Part shown: positions 1 to 10,181 of the stretch, piece after piece
How positions within the stretch are numbered: position 1 is the first letter of the stretch
Layout: each line of letters opens with the position of its first letter
Origin: Providencia vermicola
GTDB taxonomy: Bacteria; Pseudomonadota; Gammaproteobacteria; Enterobacterales; Enterobacteriaceae
Reading direction: 5' to 3'
Assembly: GCF_020381325.1 (NCBI RefSeq)
Contig: NZ_JAGSPI010000003.1
Coordinates: 367,213 to 428,137, forward strand
DNA length: 60,925 nt
Made by a program: the position numbers and the translations under genes
Notes under the pieces: generated by a model
Databases searched by the model: none
What the model was told of the DNA's origin: nothing
What the model saw: only the letters and a program-made list of their open reading frames with translations

Positions 1-61
1 CCAACCTTAATCCTCTAAAGATTCTAGGTTATCACGAGACGGCACACACAATTCTCTAAAT

Positions 62-165
62 AGTTTGGACTACAGCTAGGCGGCAAGCAAATGAGACCCT
101 AGGAGCGTAGATAACTACGTGACTAGGGCGATTTTGTGAAGCCAACAACGCTGTAGGTCAAAATA
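62..165. repeat. Structured palindromic intergenic element 3' of purF
   Basis: A nested inverted repeat lies just beyond the purF stop. The inner hairpin (97-128) pairs CCCTAG with CTAGGG and CGTAG with CTACG around an ATAA loop, with a 3x3 internal bulge (GAG/TGA). The outer arms CTACAGC (70-76) and GCTGTAG (150-156) also pair, and the pairing extends imperfectly into TTTGGA/TCAAAA. From memory, it resembles a family of roughly 100-base intergenic repeats scattered in Serratia, Yersinia, Photorhabdus and Proteus relatives; this was not verified. It could act as an mRNA 3' structure for purF or be a non-autonomous mobile repeat. Confidence 0.6.
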
Positions 166-176
166 TGACGAGAATT

Positions 177-1694
177 TTAGCCTTCGTTGTAAATTTCCAA
201 ATCTTCGACTTCACTCTTATCTTTTAACTTCAGCTCGTCGTCTTTTCGCAAGTTTTCCAAATAGTCTAAATAACCTTGGTCAATGTCTTTGGTAACATAA
301 ATCCCATCAAATACGGAACATTCAAACTCCGTAATTTCTGGATTTTCTTCACGAACAGCATCAACTAAGTCTGATAAGTCTTGGAAAATTAACCCATCCG
401 CACCAATTAATTTGCGAATTTCATCCACTTCACGACCATGTGCAATCAACTCGTTCGCATTTGGCATATCAATACCATAGACGTTCGGGAAGCGAACCTC
501 AGGCGCCGCAGAGGCGAAATAGACATTCTTTGCACCAGCTTCGCGCGCTAGTTCAACAATTTGCTCTGAGGTTGTGCCCCGAACAATGGAATCGTCAATT
601 AATAACACGTTTTTGTCACGAAACTCAGCTCGGTTGGCATTCAGTTTACGGCGAACAGATTTACGCCGTTCTTGCTGACCTGGCATGATAAACGTACGGC
701 CAACATAACGATTTTTCACAAAACCTTGGCGATACGGTTTATTTAATATATGGGCGATTTCTAACGCAATATCGCAAGACGTTTCTGGAATTGGGATAAC
801 GACATCGATATTTAAGTCTTCCCACTCACGCGCAATTTTTGCACCGAGCTTTTGGCCCATACGTAATCTGGCGTTATAGACCGATACTTTGTCGATGAAT
901 GAATCTTGGCGAGCAAAATAGACGTATTCAAAAATACATGGCGTCAATTGAGGGTTATCAGAACATTGACGTGTGAATAATTGACCTTTTTCAGTGACAT
1001 ATACCGCTTCGCCAGGTGCCACATCACGTAAAAATTCAAAACCTAATGTATCGAGTGCGACACTTTCAGAAGCGACCATATACTCATGTTCGCCACTCTC
1101 TGTAATACGGCGTCCTAACACTAATGGACGAATACCGTGCGGGTCACGAAACGCTAACATACCATGACCAATAATCAGAGCGACACATGCATAAGCACCA
1201 CGCAGTTTTTTGTGCATCGCAGCCACTGCACTGAAAACGTTATCGGGTTCAAGGGGAAAATGATCAAATCTGTCTAATTCATACGCCAGCACATTGAGTA
1301 AAATCTCAGAATCTGAAGTCGTATTAACATGGCGACGTGCCGTTTCAAACAAACTTCGCGTAAGTTCGTGTGCGTTTGTCAGATTACCATTATGAGCAAG
1401 TGTGATACCGAATGGTGAATTTACGTAAAAAGGCTGTGCTTCCGAGGCACTGGAGCTGCCTGCTGTTGGATAACGGACATGCCCTAATCCCATACAACCT
1501 TGTAACCGAAGCATATGGCGAGTTTCAAACACATCTTTCACAAGGCCATTTGCTTTACGTAAACGAATATTATTTTTGCCATCAATAGTGGCAATACCTG
1601 CTGCATCCTGCCCACGGTGCTGAAGCACTGTTAAAGCATCATAAATTGATTGGTTAACTGGTGTAACACCAGCGATCCCGACAATACCGCACAT
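177..1694 (-). CDS. purF: Amidophosphoribosyltransferase
   Basis: Catalyses the first committed step of purine synthesis: PRPP plus glutamine gives 5-phosphoribosylamine. The 505-residue product has the length of the E. coli enzyme. The start was placed at 1694 because the protein must begin MCGIVG, exposing the nucleophilic Cys of the N-terminal glutaminase after Met removal; an AGGAAAG ribosome site precedes this ATG. An upstream in-frame ATG at 1709 would bury the cysteine. The N-terminal half is the Ntn glutamine amidotransferase ([11 protein letters not shown]). The C-terminal half is a phosphoribosyltransferase with the PRPP loop [13 protein letters not shown] near residue 370. It follows cvpA after 14 bases, as one PurR-controlled operon. 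Confidence 0.97.
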   Translation of the reverse strand: MCGIVGIAGVTPVNQSIYDALTVLQHRGQDAAGIATIDGKNNIRLRKANGLVKDVFETRHMLRLQGCMGLGHVRYPTAGSSSASEAQPFYVNSPFGITLAHNGNLTNAHELTRSLFETARRHVNTTSDSEILLNVLAYELDRFDHFPLEPDNVFSAVAAMHKKLRGAYACVALIIGHGMLAFRDPHGIRPLVLGRRITESGEHEYMVASESVALDTLGFEFLRDVAPGEAVYVTEKGQLFTRQCSDNPQLTPCIFEYVYFARQDSFIDKVSVYNARLRMGQKLGAKIAREWEDLNIDVVIPIPETSCDIALEIAHILNKPYRQGFVKNRYVGRTFIMPGQQERRKSVRRKLNANRAEFRDKNVLLIDDSIVRGTTSEQIVELAREAGAKNVYFASAAPEVRFPNVYGIDMPNANELIAHGREVDEIRKLIGADGLIFQDLSDLVDAVREENPEITEFECSVFDGIYVTKDIDQGYLDYLENLRKDDELKLKDKSEVEDLEIYNEG

Positions 1695-1708
1695 TTGGTC
1701 TTTCCTCA

Positions 1709-2212
1709 TCAGCCAGACGGAGAAATGTTCTCCGGTAGGAAACTTGACGCATTTTGCAGGTAGTCAAAAAACCACCTGATAATATGACTGAACTGTGGAA
1801 TAAACTCTGAACGCTGCCAATCCTCACTTTGAGGAAGCGGTGTAAAGGTATCGAGAAAAAACAGCAAGGCCGATACAATCAACACACCGCGTAGCGCACC
1901 GAAGCAAATCCCCAGAACACGATCTGTGCCTGATAACCCAGTTTTTTGCACTAAAGAGCTGATCACATAGTTCACCACCGCGCCCACAATTAATGTGGCA
2001 ATAAATAAGGCGGCGATTGCAATGCCATTTCGCACCAGTACGTCCTCAAAGCGGGTAAAATAGTCCGCTAAATAAGGGTAAAATGTACTTGCGACAAAAA
2101 ATGCACAACCCCATGTCACCAGTGATAATGCTTCACGAACAAAACCACGGATCAAACTAACCAGTGCCGAGAAGCCAATAATGGCGATAATTGCGTAATC
2201 TATCCAGACCAT
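1709..2212 (-). CDS. cvpA: CvpA family inner-membrane protein
   Basis: A 167-residue polytopic membrane protein of the CvpA family, named for its requirement in colicin V production; its molecular role is unresolved. About four hydrophobic segments are visible, starting with [16 protein letters not shown] and the conserved [10 protein letters not shown] stretch near residues 23-32. The length matches E. coli CvpA (162). It is the first gene of the cvpA-purF operon, downstream of a PurR operator, and its stop lies 14 bases before the purF start. No unusual feature is seen. Confidence 0.93.
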   Translation of the reverse strand: MVWIDYAIIAIIGFSALVSLIRGFVREALSLVTWGCAFFVASTFYPYLADYFTRFEDVLVRNGIAIAALFIATLIVGAVVNYVISSLVQKTGLSGTDRVLGICFGALRGVLIVSALLFFLDTFTPLPQSEDWQRSEFIPQFSHIIRWFFDYLQNASSFLPENISPSG

Positions 2213-2265
2213 ATCTCATCCAAAATTCGCACTCACGACATCAGCGAAGTGCATTCTAACAGAAA

Positions 2266-2281
2266 ACGAAAACGTTTGCGT
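2266..2281 (-). promoter_or_regulatory. PurR operator of cvpA-purF
   Basis: Read on the minus strand this is ACGCAAACGTTTTCGT, a full match to the 16-bp PurR box as known in E. coli. It lies 54-69 bases upstream of cvpA, the position expected for purine repression of the cvpA-purF operon. No purR gene lies in this window. Confidence 0.88.
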
Positions 2282-2302
2282 AACCATTTTTCTATCAATT
2301 TA

Positions 2303-2340
2303 CAAAAAATAACGGCGAAAAGAAAAAATCATAATCGCCG
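2303..2340 (-). terminator. Intrinsic terminator after dedD
   Basis: The inverted arms CGGCGA (2313-2318) and TCGCCG (2335-2340) are followed on the minus strand by TTATTTTTTG. It lies downstream of dedD and separates that operon from the cvpA-purF promoter. Confidence 0.7.
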
Positions 2341-2390
2341 CAGTAAGTTACTAAATCCCCTTACCTTTTAGGGATTATTGATTCTATTTA

Positions 2391-3026
2391 TTAGGGTTTG
2401 AATGTTTGAATTATCCCTTTTGTTCCTGTTATCGCGTTAAGTTCAGGAAGCGCGGCTTCTAGCTTCTGCCGTGATGCCTCTGGGCCGACATAAATACGCG
2501 TGAGTTTATTGTTCACCGGTCTTGCTGGAACGGTATACACTTGATAACCCGATAACCGCAGCTTCGCGACAATCTCCTCAACCTTGCTGGCATTGTTTAG
2601 AGCAATGACTTGAACAACAAATGCTTTGCCTTGCGGCTCAGGTTTAACCTCTGGTTTTGGTTCCGGCTTTGGTTCAGGTTTCGGCTGTGGTTTTGGTTCC
2701 GGCTTAGGTTCTGGTTTAGGCTCTGGTTTTATTGGCTCAACTGTCGCAGGGACGTTTGCCGCGACTTGTTCATTTTGCTGCTGGGTAATCGCTTCTGATA
2801 ACATAGCCTCAGAAGCCCCTTCCGAAGATGCGTTCGCACTATTATGTGCTAACGGTGCAATTGCTTCGATATCTTCTTCATCACCTGGCTTCGGGATAAT
2901 AGGAATGGCCGCAAATTCACTTTCATTATATTTCTTATCGCCATCAAGAAGTGCAGGAAGGACGATGACCCCTGCTGCAACCAGTACGATGACGCCAGCA
3001 AGACGATTTTGAAATTTACTAGCCAC
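2391..3026 (-). CDS. dedD: Cell division SPOR-domain protein DedD
   Basis: A bitopic inner-membrane protein whose C-terminal SPOR domain binds denuded septal glycan during division. The start is set at GTG 3026, giving MASKFQNR like E. coli DedD, with AAGGA upstream; it encodes 211 residues (E. coli 220). Order: short cytoplasmic N-terminus, one membrane segment (about residues 9-28, VIVLVAAGVIVLPALL), an acidic linker, a 32-residue Lys-Pro-Glu-Pro repeat, then the SPOR domain (about 132-211, with AFVVQV and TRIYVGP). It lies five bases past the folC stop, so translation is probably coupled. Confidence 0.93.
   Translation of the reverse strand: MASKFQNRLAGVIVLVAAGVIVLPALLDGDKKYNESEFAAIPIIPKPGDEEDIEAIAPLAHNSANASSEGASEAMLSEAITQQQNEQVAANVPATVEPIKPEPKPEPKPEPKPQPKPEPKPEPKPEVKPEPQGKAFVVQVIALNNASKVEEIVAKLRLSGYQVYTVPARPVNNKLTRIYVGPEASRQKLEAALPELNAITGTKGIIQTFKP
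2635..2730 (-). repeat. Tandem 12-base repeat coding (KPEP)n in DedD
   Basis: Eight consecutive four-residue units of the type Lys-Pro-Glu-Pro, with one KPQP and one KPEV variant, encoded by a degenerate 12-base tandem repeat. It forms a stiff, charged linker between the membrane anchor and SPOR domain. Such tracts commonly vary in copy number between strains. Confidence 0.9.
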
Positions 3027-3031
3027 CAGCA

Positions 3032-4318
3032 CTATCCTTTTTGGTTTTCTAATAACATCATGACATGAGCGACAGTGTGGAATGACCCACAAACTACAAT
3101 CACGTCTTGTTCTTGCGCCTCAACACAAGCTTGCTGCCATGCTTTTTCAACACAATCAAACAGATTAGCTTGCTGTACATGCTGGCTCAATTGAGCCACA
3201 TCAGCCCCTCTAAATTCTGTTAATGGTGCGAGATACCAGTCAGTCACCTGCTGCGATAAACACTCAAGCGTGCCTTTAATGTCTTTATCACCGAGCATCC
3301 CAACAACCGCACGAATGCGACGGCCATCAACTGCAGGTAAGCCAGCTAATTTACTGACTAAATACCCCGCTGCATGAGGATTATGTGCCACATCCAAAAT
3401 CATTAATGGTTTATCACCAATAATTTGGAAACGCCCCGGCAATTGAGCTAATTTTAAACCTTGATAAATGGCAGCATCTGTGACTTTTTTTGCAATATCT
3501 GCATCAATTTGCAGTAAACAGCTAATTACACCTAATGCCGTTGCCGCATTCGCCAGTGGCACATTTGGTAATGGAAGATTATGCCACTCACGTTGCGAAC
3601 TCTGCCAAGACCAACTCGCTGCTTGCTCACTGTATTGCCAGTCAACGCCACGGCGGAATAAATGGGTGCCAATGTTGTCTGCATATTTCCCAATCGACTC
3701 TGGCATATCAGGTTCACCCACCACACCATAGCGTCCTGGACGAAAAATACCTGCTTTTTCATGACCGATATGTTCACGATCGGAACCCAGCCAATCCGTG
3801 TGGTCCAGAGCAATACTGGTAATCGCAGCGATATCTGCATCCACTACGTTGGTGGCATCTAAACGCCCACCTAAGCCCACTTCTAAGATAACGATATCTA
3901 AATGAGCTTGCTTAAATAATTGTAGTGCAGCCAACGTGCCATATTCAAAGTACGTAAGCGAAATATTTTTACGTTGTGCTTCAATAGTCGCGAAAGCTTC
4001 GCAGAAATCAGACTCGGAAAGCTCCTGCCCTTGAATACGTACACGTTCAGTGTAGCGCACCAAATGTGGCGAGCTGTAAACCCCCACTTTTAGCCCCGCT
4101 GCCATCAAAATTGATTCTAGCGTATGGCAAGTGGTGCCTTTTCCGTTGGTACCTGTGACGGTGATAACGCGAGGAGCAGGTTGCGTCAAGTTCATGTGCC
4201 GAGCAACTTGACCGACTCGTTCCAACCCCATGTCAATGTTTTGACTATGCAGGTCAGTGAGATAAGAAAGCCAAGCCTCCAAAGGAGACTTGGCTGTAGG
4301 AATGATTAAATTACTCAT
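3032..4318 (-). CDS. folC: Bifunctional folylpolyglutamate synthase/dihydrofolate synthase
   Basis: Adds glutamate to dihydropteroate and to tetrahydrofolates, in the cytoplasm. The product has 428 residues (E. coli 422). The Mur-ligase-like ATP loop GTNGKGTTC is near residue 56, followed by [13 protein letters not shown] and the Mg/ATP motif [13 protein letters not shown]. The start is the second of two adjacent ATGs, which aligns with the E. coli N-terminus (11 residues before PLEAWL); the first ATG at 4321 is equally usable. The gene overlaps the end of accD by eight bases. Confidence 0.95.
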   Translation of the reverse strand: MSNLIIPTAKSPLEAWLSYLTDLHSQNIDMGLERVGQVARHMNLTQPAPRVITVTGTNGKGTTCHTLESILMAAGLKVGVYSSPHLVRYTERVRIQGQELSESDFCEAFATIEAQRKNISLTYFEYGTLAALQLFKQAHLDIVILEVGLGGRLDATNVVDADIAAITSIALDHTDWLGSDREHIGHEKAGIFRPGRYGVVGEPDMPESIGKYADNIGTHLFRRGVDWQYSEQAASWSWQSSQREWHNLPLPNVPLANAATALGVISCLLQIDADIAKKVTDAAIYQGLKLAQLPGRFQIIGDKPLMILDVAHNPHAAGYLVSKLAGLPAVDGRRIRAVVGMLGDKDIKGTLECLSQQVTDWYLAPLTEFRGADVAQLSQHVQQANLFDCVEKAWQQACVEAQEQDVIVVCGSFHTVAHVMMLLENQKG

Positions 4319-5282
4319 CATCTTTTTTATGCTTTGCAGAATCCTTTTCTGGTTCTTCGGCACTGATCTCATCAATAGCATTCAGGTCGATTTCTACTGT
4401 TTCTGCCACAATGATTGGCGTTTCATTAAAACTTGGCTTATTCGTTAACATCGCCAAAATTTCAGCCAGACGATCACGCATTTCAGGGCGTCGGACGATC
4501 ATATCAATCGCGCCTTTTTCCAGTAAGAATTCACTACGCTGGAAGCCTTGCGGTAACTTTTCACGCACGGTTTGTTCGATAACACGAGGGCCTGCGAAGC
4601 CGATCAGCGCTTTAGGCTCTGCCACGTTGATATCACCCAGCATCGCTAAACTTGCTGAAACACCGCCCATGGTTGGGTCAGTTAGCACTGAAATATACGG
4701 TAAACCGCGTTCTTGCATTTTTGCTAAAGCGGCACTGGTTTTCGCCATTTGCATCAACGATAACAACGCTTCTTGCATACGCGCGCCACCACTTGATGAG
4801 AAACACACGAGTGGGCAATTATCTTCCAACGCTTGTTCTACCGCACGGACAAAACGCGCTCCGACGACGGAAGCCATTGAACCGCCCATAAAAGAGAATT
4901 CAAACGCAGCAGCAACAACAGGCATCCCTTTCAGTGTGCCTTTCATCACCACCATCGCATCTTTTTCACCCGTTTCTTTCTGCGCTGCTGTAATACGGTC
5001 TTTATATTTTTTGGAATCCTTAAACTTGAGAATATCTTTTGGCTCAAGTTCGCTACCGAGTTCTGTCGTAGAATTTTCATCAAGGAAAGTTTCTAAGCGC
5101 TGACGGGCATGGATACGCATATGGTGGTCACATTTTGGACACACAGATAAATTGCGTTCTAACTCAGCACCGTATAAAACTTGTCCACAGCTATCGCATT
5201 TAGTCCAAACCCCTTCAGGGATGTTGGCTTTGTGTGATTGGGTCAAGTTACCTTTCTTTAAAATTTTTTCAATCCAGCTCAT
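4311..5282 (-). CDS. accD: Acetyl-CoA carboxylase carboxyltransferase subunit beta
   Basis: Beta subunit of the carboxyltransferase that makes malonyl-CoA for fatty-acid synthesis. The N-terminus carries the four-cysteine zinc ribbon (CDSCG near residue 29 and CPKC near residue 48). The crotonase-fold core follows, with [16 protein letters not shown] and the glycine-rich [13 protein letters not shown]. The 323 residues exceed E. coli (304) because of an acidic/lysine-rich tail ending KKDDE. The gene is followed by folC with an eight-base overlap. The subunit works with AccA, whose gene is not in the window. Confidence 0.96.
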   Translation of the reverse strand: MSWIEKILKKGNLTQSHKANIPEGVWTKCDSCGQVLYGAELERNLSVCPKCDHHMRIHARQRLETFLDENSTTELGSELEPKDILKFKDSKKYKDRITAAQKETGEKDAMVVMKGTLKGMPVVAAAFEFSFMGGSMASVVGARFVRAVEQALEDNCPLVCFSSSGGARMQEALLSLMQMAKTSAALAKMQERGLPYISVLTDPTMGGVSASLAMLGDINVAEPKALIGFAGPRVIEQTVREKLPQGFQRSEFLLEKGAIDMIVRRPEMRDRLAEILAMLTNKPSFNETPIIVAETVEIDLNAIDEISAEEPEKDSAKHKKDDE

Positions 5283-5386
5283 TAATGGACCTTTTTGTCT
5301 GTTTCACTCTGGTTATCACCAGTATGTAATTTTTTGCCATTAAACCACAATGATATCTCACTGTAGATAAAAACTTTTTAAACCAC

Positions 5387-6073
5387 TTAGTGGTTATCGA
5401 TTTTTTGCGCTGCCGCACGCTTTTCTTTTGCAGCAATCCGACGATGACGAATAATTTCAATCACCCCCGGCAGAATTGAAACAAAGATAATCGCGACTAT
5501 CAGTAATTTCAAATTCTTTTGTACGAACGGTAATTCACCGAAGAAATACCCTGCATAAGTAAATAATAATACCCAAATAAATGCGCCCGTCACATTATAA
5601 AATGCAAAGTGACGATAAGACATTTTGCCCATTCCTGCAACGAAAGGTGCAAAAGTTCTGACTATCGGCACGAAACGCGCCAGTATAATTGCCTTACCAC
5701 CGTGTTTTTCATAAAACGCATGGGTTTTATCTAAATAAACACGACGAAAAATCTTTGAATCCGGATTTTTAAATAATCTTTCACCAAAAATACGCCCAAT
5801 CGTATAGTTTACCGCATCGCCAATAATTGCTGCGGTAATCATTAACGCCACCATTAAATGCACGTTGAGTTCATTACTGTCCAAGGACGAAATAGCGCCC
5901 GCAACAAATAATAACGAATCTCCTGGCAAAAATGGTGTGACCACTAACCCTGTTTCGCAAAATAGGATCAGGAACAGAATACCATATACCCACGTGCCAT
6001 AATCTCTGACCAGTTCAGCGAGGTGCACATCAATATGTAAAATAAAGTCGATAATAAAACTGATAAATTCCAT
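5387..6073 (-). CDS. dedA: DedA family membrane protein
   Basis: A 228-residue DedA/SNARE-associated (VTT) inner-membrane protein, close to E. coli DedA (219). Members of the family are linked to proton-motive force maintenance and, more recently, to lipid-carrier translocation; which applies here is not visible. Conserved motifs are [17 protein letters not shown] (about 41-57), a re-entrant loop region, and [17 protein letters not shown] with the family's essential arginines. A small palindrome AACCACTTAGTGGTT overlaps the stop codon and may be a weak terminator before accD. Confidence 0.93.
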   Translation of the reverse strand: MEFISFIIDFILHIDVHLAELVRDYGTWVYGILFLILFCETGLVVTPFLPGDSLLFVAGAISSLDSNELNVHLMVALMITAAIIGDAVNYTIGRIFGERLFKNPDSKIFRRVYLDKTHAFYEKHGGKAIILARFVPIVRTFAPFVAGMGKMSYRHFAFYNVTGAFIWVLLFTYAGYFFGELPFVQKNLKLLIVAIIFVSILPGVIEIIRHRRIAAKEKRAAAQKIDNH

Positions 6074-6138
6074 ATAATCCTCATTAATAATAGCATCCGT
6101 GCTATTTGCTGTAATTATGAGATAAAGTTAACGTCGAT

Positions 6139-6954
6139 TTACATCAGTTCATCTTCGAGAAAAAGAGGCCCCATGACATGACTGGGAAGCGCAAATTTCT
6201 CTGGATAATCCACACTGACCAAATAGAGCCCCTCCGCTTTTGCCGTGGCGGCAGCTTTCGTTCGGTCTTTTAATTCAAGAAGATGAGCCATCCAATCAAT
6301 CTCTTGATTGCCACAACCAATCTCCAACAAACTACCAACAATGTTTCTCACCATATGGTGTACAAACGCATTGGCTTTAATATCCACCACCACATAATTG
6401 CCGTGGCGGCTCACATTGACGTGCATAACATTACGCCAAGGTGTTCTAGACTGACACTGGACTGCTCTGAATGACGTGAAATCACGCTCGCCTATCAGTG
6501 CTTGCGCCGCTTCGTGCATCCGTTTTTCATCCAGTGGATAATGAAAATGCGTCACACCACTGGATAAGATGGCAGGCCGATAGCGGTGATTAAAAATCAC
6601 GTAGCGATAACGACGCGCCGTTGCACTAAAACGCGCATGGAACTCATCACCCACAGGTTGGCACCAACGTACCGCAATATCTGGCGGTAAATGCGTGTTA
6701 ACGCCCATCGTCCAAGCAGCTTCTTTACGCTCAACTGACGTTTCAAAATGCACAACTTGCCCTGTTGCGTGAACACCTGCGTCTGTCCGACCCGCACAAA
6801 ATACGCCAATCGGTTCAGCAGCGATTTTCGACAAGGCCTCTTCAAGGCAACCTTGCACACTTTTTACTTCTTGCTGGCGTTGCCAACCAAAATACCGACT
6901 GCCGTTGTATTCAATACCTAACGCGATACGATGCAACTTTGTTGACTCGGACAT
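6139..6954 (-). CDS. truA: tRNA pseudouridine(38-40) synthase
   Basis: Isomerises uridines 38-40 in the anticodon stem-loop of many tRNAs. The product has 271 residues (E. coli 270). The catalytic aspartate is in the [16 protein letters not shown] motif near residue 60; the second conserved block is [13 protein letters not shown] near residue 200. The start ATG overlaps the usg stop (ATGA), with AGGAG about 11 bases upstream inside usg, so translation is probably coupled to usg as in E. coli. Confidence 0.96.
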   Translation of the reverse strand: MSESTKLHRIALGIEYNGSRYFGWQRQQEVKSVQGCLEEALSKIAAEPIGVFCAGRTDAGVHATGQVVHFETSVERKEAAWTMGVNTHLPPDIAVRWCQPVGDEFHARFSATARRYRYVIFNHRYRPAILSSGVTHFHYPLDEKRMHEAAQALIGERDFTSFRAVQCQSRTPWRNVMHVNVSRHGNYVVVDIKANAFVHHMVRNIVGSLLEIGCGNQEIDWMAHLLELKDRTKAAATAKAEGLYLVSVDYPEKFALPSHVMGPLFLEDELM

Positions 6955-7964
6955 CAGTAAAACAGCTCCTGAGCGAGTTTTTCCGCTGTTTCAACTGCCA
7001 TTAATGCCCCACCGAAACGCACGTTGTCCGCGACTGACCAAAACTGTAAGATTTCGGGAATACCATAGTCATTGCGCACACAGCCAATGCTAAGCAGGTC
7101 GTTACCTGATGCATCTGTCACTTGCGTTGGATAATCACCCTCTTCTGAGACCTGAATATCATCAAAACGTTCAAATTCATCGTTCGCTTCTTCGGCGCTA
7201 ATCGGGCGCAGTGTTTCTAAATGGACAACTTGTGCATTACCATAAAAAACAGGGGATTGGATAAAACTGACTGCAACAGGTAAGCCATCGTCCTGCAACA
7301 CTTTACGCACCTGTTCAACTAAGCGGCGCTCATGTACGACACTGCCTTCCATATCCGCCAATAGCGGCAGCATATTAAAGGCTAATTGCTTACTAAAACG
7401 CCCTTCTTCCGCAGGAATTCCGTTCAATAAACGTGCACTTTGCCCTGCCAGTTCATCTACCGCCGCTTTACCGTAGCTTGAAACTGATAGCATATTGGTT
7501 AATGTAATACGGCCTAAACCTGCGGCATCTACTAACGGTTTAATTGCTGTCAATAATTGGCTAACTGCGCTATCTGCTAACGAAATAATATTGCGATTAC
7601 GGTAATCCGCTAATACTTGCGGATTCACGCCAGGTACAATTAATGGCACATCAGGTTCTTGTGCAAATACACCGCTGGTATCAATCACAATGCAGCCATC
7701 TTGTGCCGCGGACTCTGCGTATTGCAGCGTTGCCGCTTCGCCTGCCGCGAAGAAAGCCATTTGTGCTTGTGACCAATCGAAGTCTTTGGCATCGTTGACT
7801 TGAATACTTTTACCATTAACACGTACGCTCTCCCCCGCACTGCGTTCACTGGCCAGTAAATACAGCTCGCCGACTGGGAATTCTCTTTCTTGTAACAGTG
7901 AAATTATTGCTTCACCCACAGCACCGGTTGCCCCCAATACTGCAATATTCCAACCTTCAGTCAT
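6954..7964 (-). CDS. usg: Usg, aspartate-semialdehyde dehydrogenase-like protein
   Basis: A homologue of aspartate-semialdehyde dehydrogenase with no established activity. The product has 336 residues (E. coli Usg 337), starting MTEGWNIAV at 7964 after an AGAGGAA ribosome site. The N-terminal NADP Rossmann motif [11 protein letters not shown] is intact. Where true ASD enzymes have the catalytic cysteine (NC context), this protein reads ADSAVSQLL, so the nucleophile is missing and dehydrogenase activity is unlikely. It overlaps truA by four bases and lies downstream of the pdxB terminator. Confidence 0.92.
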   Translation of the reverse strand: MTEGWNIAVLGATGAVGEAIISLLQEREFPVGELYLLASERSAGESVRVNGKSIQVNDAKDFDWSQAQMAFFAAGEAATLQYAESAAQDGCIVIDTSGVFAQEPDVPLIVPGVNPQVLADYRNRNIISLADSAVSQLLTAIKPLVDAAGLGRITLTNMLSVSSYGKAAVDELAGQSARLLNGIPAEEGRFSKQLAFNMLPLLADMEGSVVHERRLVEQVRKVLQDDGLPVAVSFIQSPVFYGNAQVVHLETLRPISAEEANDEFERFDDIQVSEEGDYPTQVTDASGNDLLSIGCVRNDYGIPEILQFWSVADNVRFGGALMAVETAEKLAQELFY

Positions 7965-7982
7965 GGCTATTCCTCTAAAAAA

Positions 7983-8021
7983 TAAAAAATTAAATGACCT
8001 CAATAATTGAAGTCATTTAAT
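7983..8021 (-). terminator. Intrinsic terminator after pdxB
   Basis: Perfect 10-bp arms ATTAAATGAC (7989-7998) and GTCATTTAAT (8012-8021), with an inner TCAA/TTGA pairing. On the minus strand they are followed by TTTTTATTTTTTA. The T-run continues almost to the usg ribosome site, so usg must be read through or have its own promoter here. Confidence 0.85.
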
Positions 8022-8043
8022 CAGATGTTCATCTTACTGAAAT

Positions 8044-9180
8044 CTATGATTGGTGAATTAAGTTCGCCTTAAAACCGAGCTCGGTGAGTAAAGTGGCTGT
8101 TTGCGGGTCATCACAAATCACGCTCAGGGATGACCACTCACGACGTTCTTGGTAATTTTTGCGCAGTTTATCAAATTCACCTTTGATACCAGCAACAGCT
8201 CTAAGTGCTGCATCATCACGGCGCACATCATACACTAGATGCACTAACCTTTTGAGCTGGTTTTGCGTTAATTTACCATTAAGAGCTAATTCGCTGATAT
8301 CAGGTTTTGGTAGTAGCGAAGAGAGGGAAACGTGCGCCGATTTACCGAGAAATTGGCAATAAGCTTCATAAACTTGTGTCGTTCCTCGCGCTTTCCCCTC
8401 TAAGGTATAACCTGCAATATGTGGCGTACCGATATCGACTAAATGGAGTAAGTCAGTATTTAAATCAGGTTCTGGCTCCCAAACATCTAGCACAACACTA
8501 ATTTTTTTTCCTTGTTGAAGTACTGCGAGTAACGCTTGATTATCAACCACTTCACCACGGCTAGCATTGATTAAAATAGTCCCTTCACGCAAGTTCGCTA
8601 AGCGGGTTTTGTCCATCAAATGGAAGGTTTGGTCTTCCCCTGCCATATTCAGTGGGGTATGGAAAGTCAGCACATCGGCCTGAGTCAGCAACTCATCAAA
8701 AGCCACAAATGGCCCTTCTTCGCCTTTTGCTGCGCGTGGTGGATCGCATAACACGGTTTTCACGCCCCATGCGTTTAAGCGCGTGGCTAAACGGCCACCC
8801 ACATTACCGACGCCCACGATGCCAACGGTTTTATCCCGTAAATCAAAGTTATCGCGCTGCGCAAGCAGTAATAAAGCGGAAAATACGTATTCCACTACCG
8901 CAATCGCATTACAACCCGGCGCAGAAGAAAAACCAATATTGGCGGTGGACAACCATGCCGTGTCCACGTGGTCAAATCCTGCCGTTGCGGTACCGACAAA
9001 TTTAACCGGCGTCTTATTCAAAAGTGATTCATTGACTTTGGTGATGGAGCGAACCATTAATGCATCTGCATCAATAAGTTCTTGTTCAGGGATCGGACGC
9101 CCTGGTACGGCCTTAACGTCACCTAGCTCACTAAACAGTGCCTGAGCGTAAGGCATATTTTCATCAACTAAAATTTTCAC
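8044..9180 (-). CDS. pdxB: 4-phosphoerythronate dehydrogenase
   Basis: Oxidises 4-phospho-D-erythronate in the DXP-dependent pyridoxal phosphate pathway. The GTG at 9180 gives exactly the 378 residues of E. coli PdxB ([12 protein letters not shown]). A TTG eight codons upstream is the alternative. D-2-hydroxyacid dehydrogenase fold: NAD motif [17 protein letters not shown] near residue 120, the catalytic Arg in [11 protein letters not shown], and His in [16 protein letters not shown]. The C-terminal PdxB dimerisation domain (about 285-378) is present. The downstream terminator separates it from usg. Confidence 0.95.
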   Translation of the reverse strand: MKILVDENMPYAQALFSELGDVKAVPGRPIPEQELIDADALMVRSITKVNESLLNKTPVKFVGTATAGFDHVDTAWLSTANIGFSSAPGCNAIAVVEYVFSALLLLAQRDNFDLRDKTVGIVGVGNVGGRLATRLNAWGVKTVLCDPPRAAKGEEGPFVAFDELLTQADVLTFHTPLNMAGEDQTFHLMDKTRLANLREGTILINASRGEVVDNQALLAVLQQGKKISVVLDVWEPEPDLNTDLLHLVDIGTPHIAGYTLEGKARGTTQVYEAYCQFLGKSAHVSLSSLLPKPDISELALNGKLTQNQLKRLVHLVYDVRRDDAALRAVAGIKGEFDKLRKNYQERREWSSLSVICDDPQTATLLTELGFKANLIHQS

Positions 9181-9258
9181 GCGGTATGTCCCAATGATTG
9201 ACAATTTTTCTCTGTATCACAATATTTTGCCACGGTTTAATCTAGATGCCTACGAGAG

Positions 9259-10080
9259 TTAGCGCTCCAGGCCAAAGTTATCGTCCATCGCAAATTCTTT
9301 CACACGGAACCGGTCAGGTGTCACCCCTGAAATTTGTTGGAACATCGCAATAAATGCCGATGCCGAACTATATCCCACATCCAACGCCACTTCATGCACG
9401 CTTTTTCCTCTTTCCAAGCCTGCCACCGCATGTAAATAACGTAAGCGTTGCCGCCATTCACTAAACGACATACCGAGCTCTTGTTGGCAGCGCCTTGATA
9501 GCGTACGCTCTGAGGTATAAGAACGTTTTGCCCATTGGGCCAGCGTGGTGTTATCTGCGGGGTCGTTTTGCAGTTCTTGCAAAATCGGTGCTAAAAATTT
9601 GTCCTTGGTGGCAGGTAAATAAGTGTCTTGGCATGGGGAGAGTGAGAATTGGTCAATCAAAACATGGGCAAGGCGCAAATCTTGTTCTGTTTCGGGTTGA
9701 ACAACACCCCGCTGGTACATATCCGTCATAATAGATTGAAATATCGTACTTAAACGAACCACGCACGGACGCTGAGCTAATACATCGTTATATTCATGCG
9801 AGAAATCCACGATGCGAAATTTGACACTTTCTTTATTAAAGCTAGCATGGGGAATATTCGCGGGGATCCAAATACAAAATTCAGGCGGTGCCAAGTAGTG
9901 CTTGCCAGCCACTTCCATTTCCATAATACCGCACACGACATACAGCATCTGCCCAAATGGGTGTGAGTGTGACTTGTACTCAGTGAGTGCAGCGGTTTGT
10001 TCGTGGCGAAATGCAATAAGTTCAGGCTCAATTATATTGCATTCACTAATGTGCCAAATATCTAATTTTGAATTTCCCAT
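9259..10080 (-). CDS. AraC family transcriptional regulator with N-terminal cupin
   Basis: A 273-residue regulator. The N-terminal half is a cupin sensor (about 20-110; HSHPFGQMLYVVCGIMEMEV and WIPANIPHAS). The C-terminal half has two AraC helix-turn-helix motifs (about 175-265; TLAQWAKRSYTSERTLSRRC and VHEVALDVGYSSASAFIAMFQQ). The start at 10080 has AGGT five bases upstream; longer in-frame starts would run into the divergent promoter. It lies head-to-head with the DMT exporter gene and most likely controls it. Organisation and length recall the NimR/YeaM subfamily, but the partner there is an MFS exporter, so the ligand is unknown. Confidence 0.85.
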   Translation of the reverse strand: MGNSKLDIWHISECNIIEPELIAFRHEQTAALTEYKSHSHPFGQMLYVVCGIMEMEVAGKHYLAPPEFCIWIPANIPHASFNKESVKFRIVDFSHEYNDVLAQRPCVVRLSTIFQSIMTDMYQRGVVQPETEQDLRLAHVLIDQFSLSPCQDTYLPATKDKFLAPILQELQNDPADNTTLAQWAKRSYTSERTLSRRCQQELGMSFSEWRQRLRYLHAVAGLERGKSVHEVALDVGYSSASAFIAMFQQISGVTPDRFRVKEFAMDDNFGLER

Positions 10081-10118
10081 GATACCTGTCTGAAAAGCGT
10101 TATCGATTGTCTGATTAT

Positions 10119-10152
10119 CAGTATATCTAAAAAATCGGTCAGATGTATACTG
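10119..10152. promoter_or_regulatory. Inverted repeat in the AraC/DMT divergent promoter
   Basis: CAGTATATCT (10119-10128) and AGATGTATACTG (10141-10152) form an imperfect inverted repeat (two extra bases in the right arm) about 12 bases apart, midway between the two divergent starts. It is a plausible operator for the adjacent AraC-family protein; no binding data are implied. Confidence 0.45.
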
Positions 10153-10181
10153 GATCACATTCGATATGGGAGAATGTTTTA

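Noticed and set aside
1695-1709. Start of PurF five codons upstream
   Set aside because: It would put residues in front of the catalytic N-terminal cysteine, which must be exposed in this family.
2610-3012. Two plus-strand frames with Gly/Ser or Phe/Trp/Arg repeats opposite dedD
   Set aside because: They are reverse translations of the KPEP-coding tandem repeat and not genes.
4411-5103. A 230-codon open frame on the plus strand opposite accD
   Set aside because: It is antisense to a secure, conserved gene, has biased Ser/Arg/Ile composition and no ribosome site.
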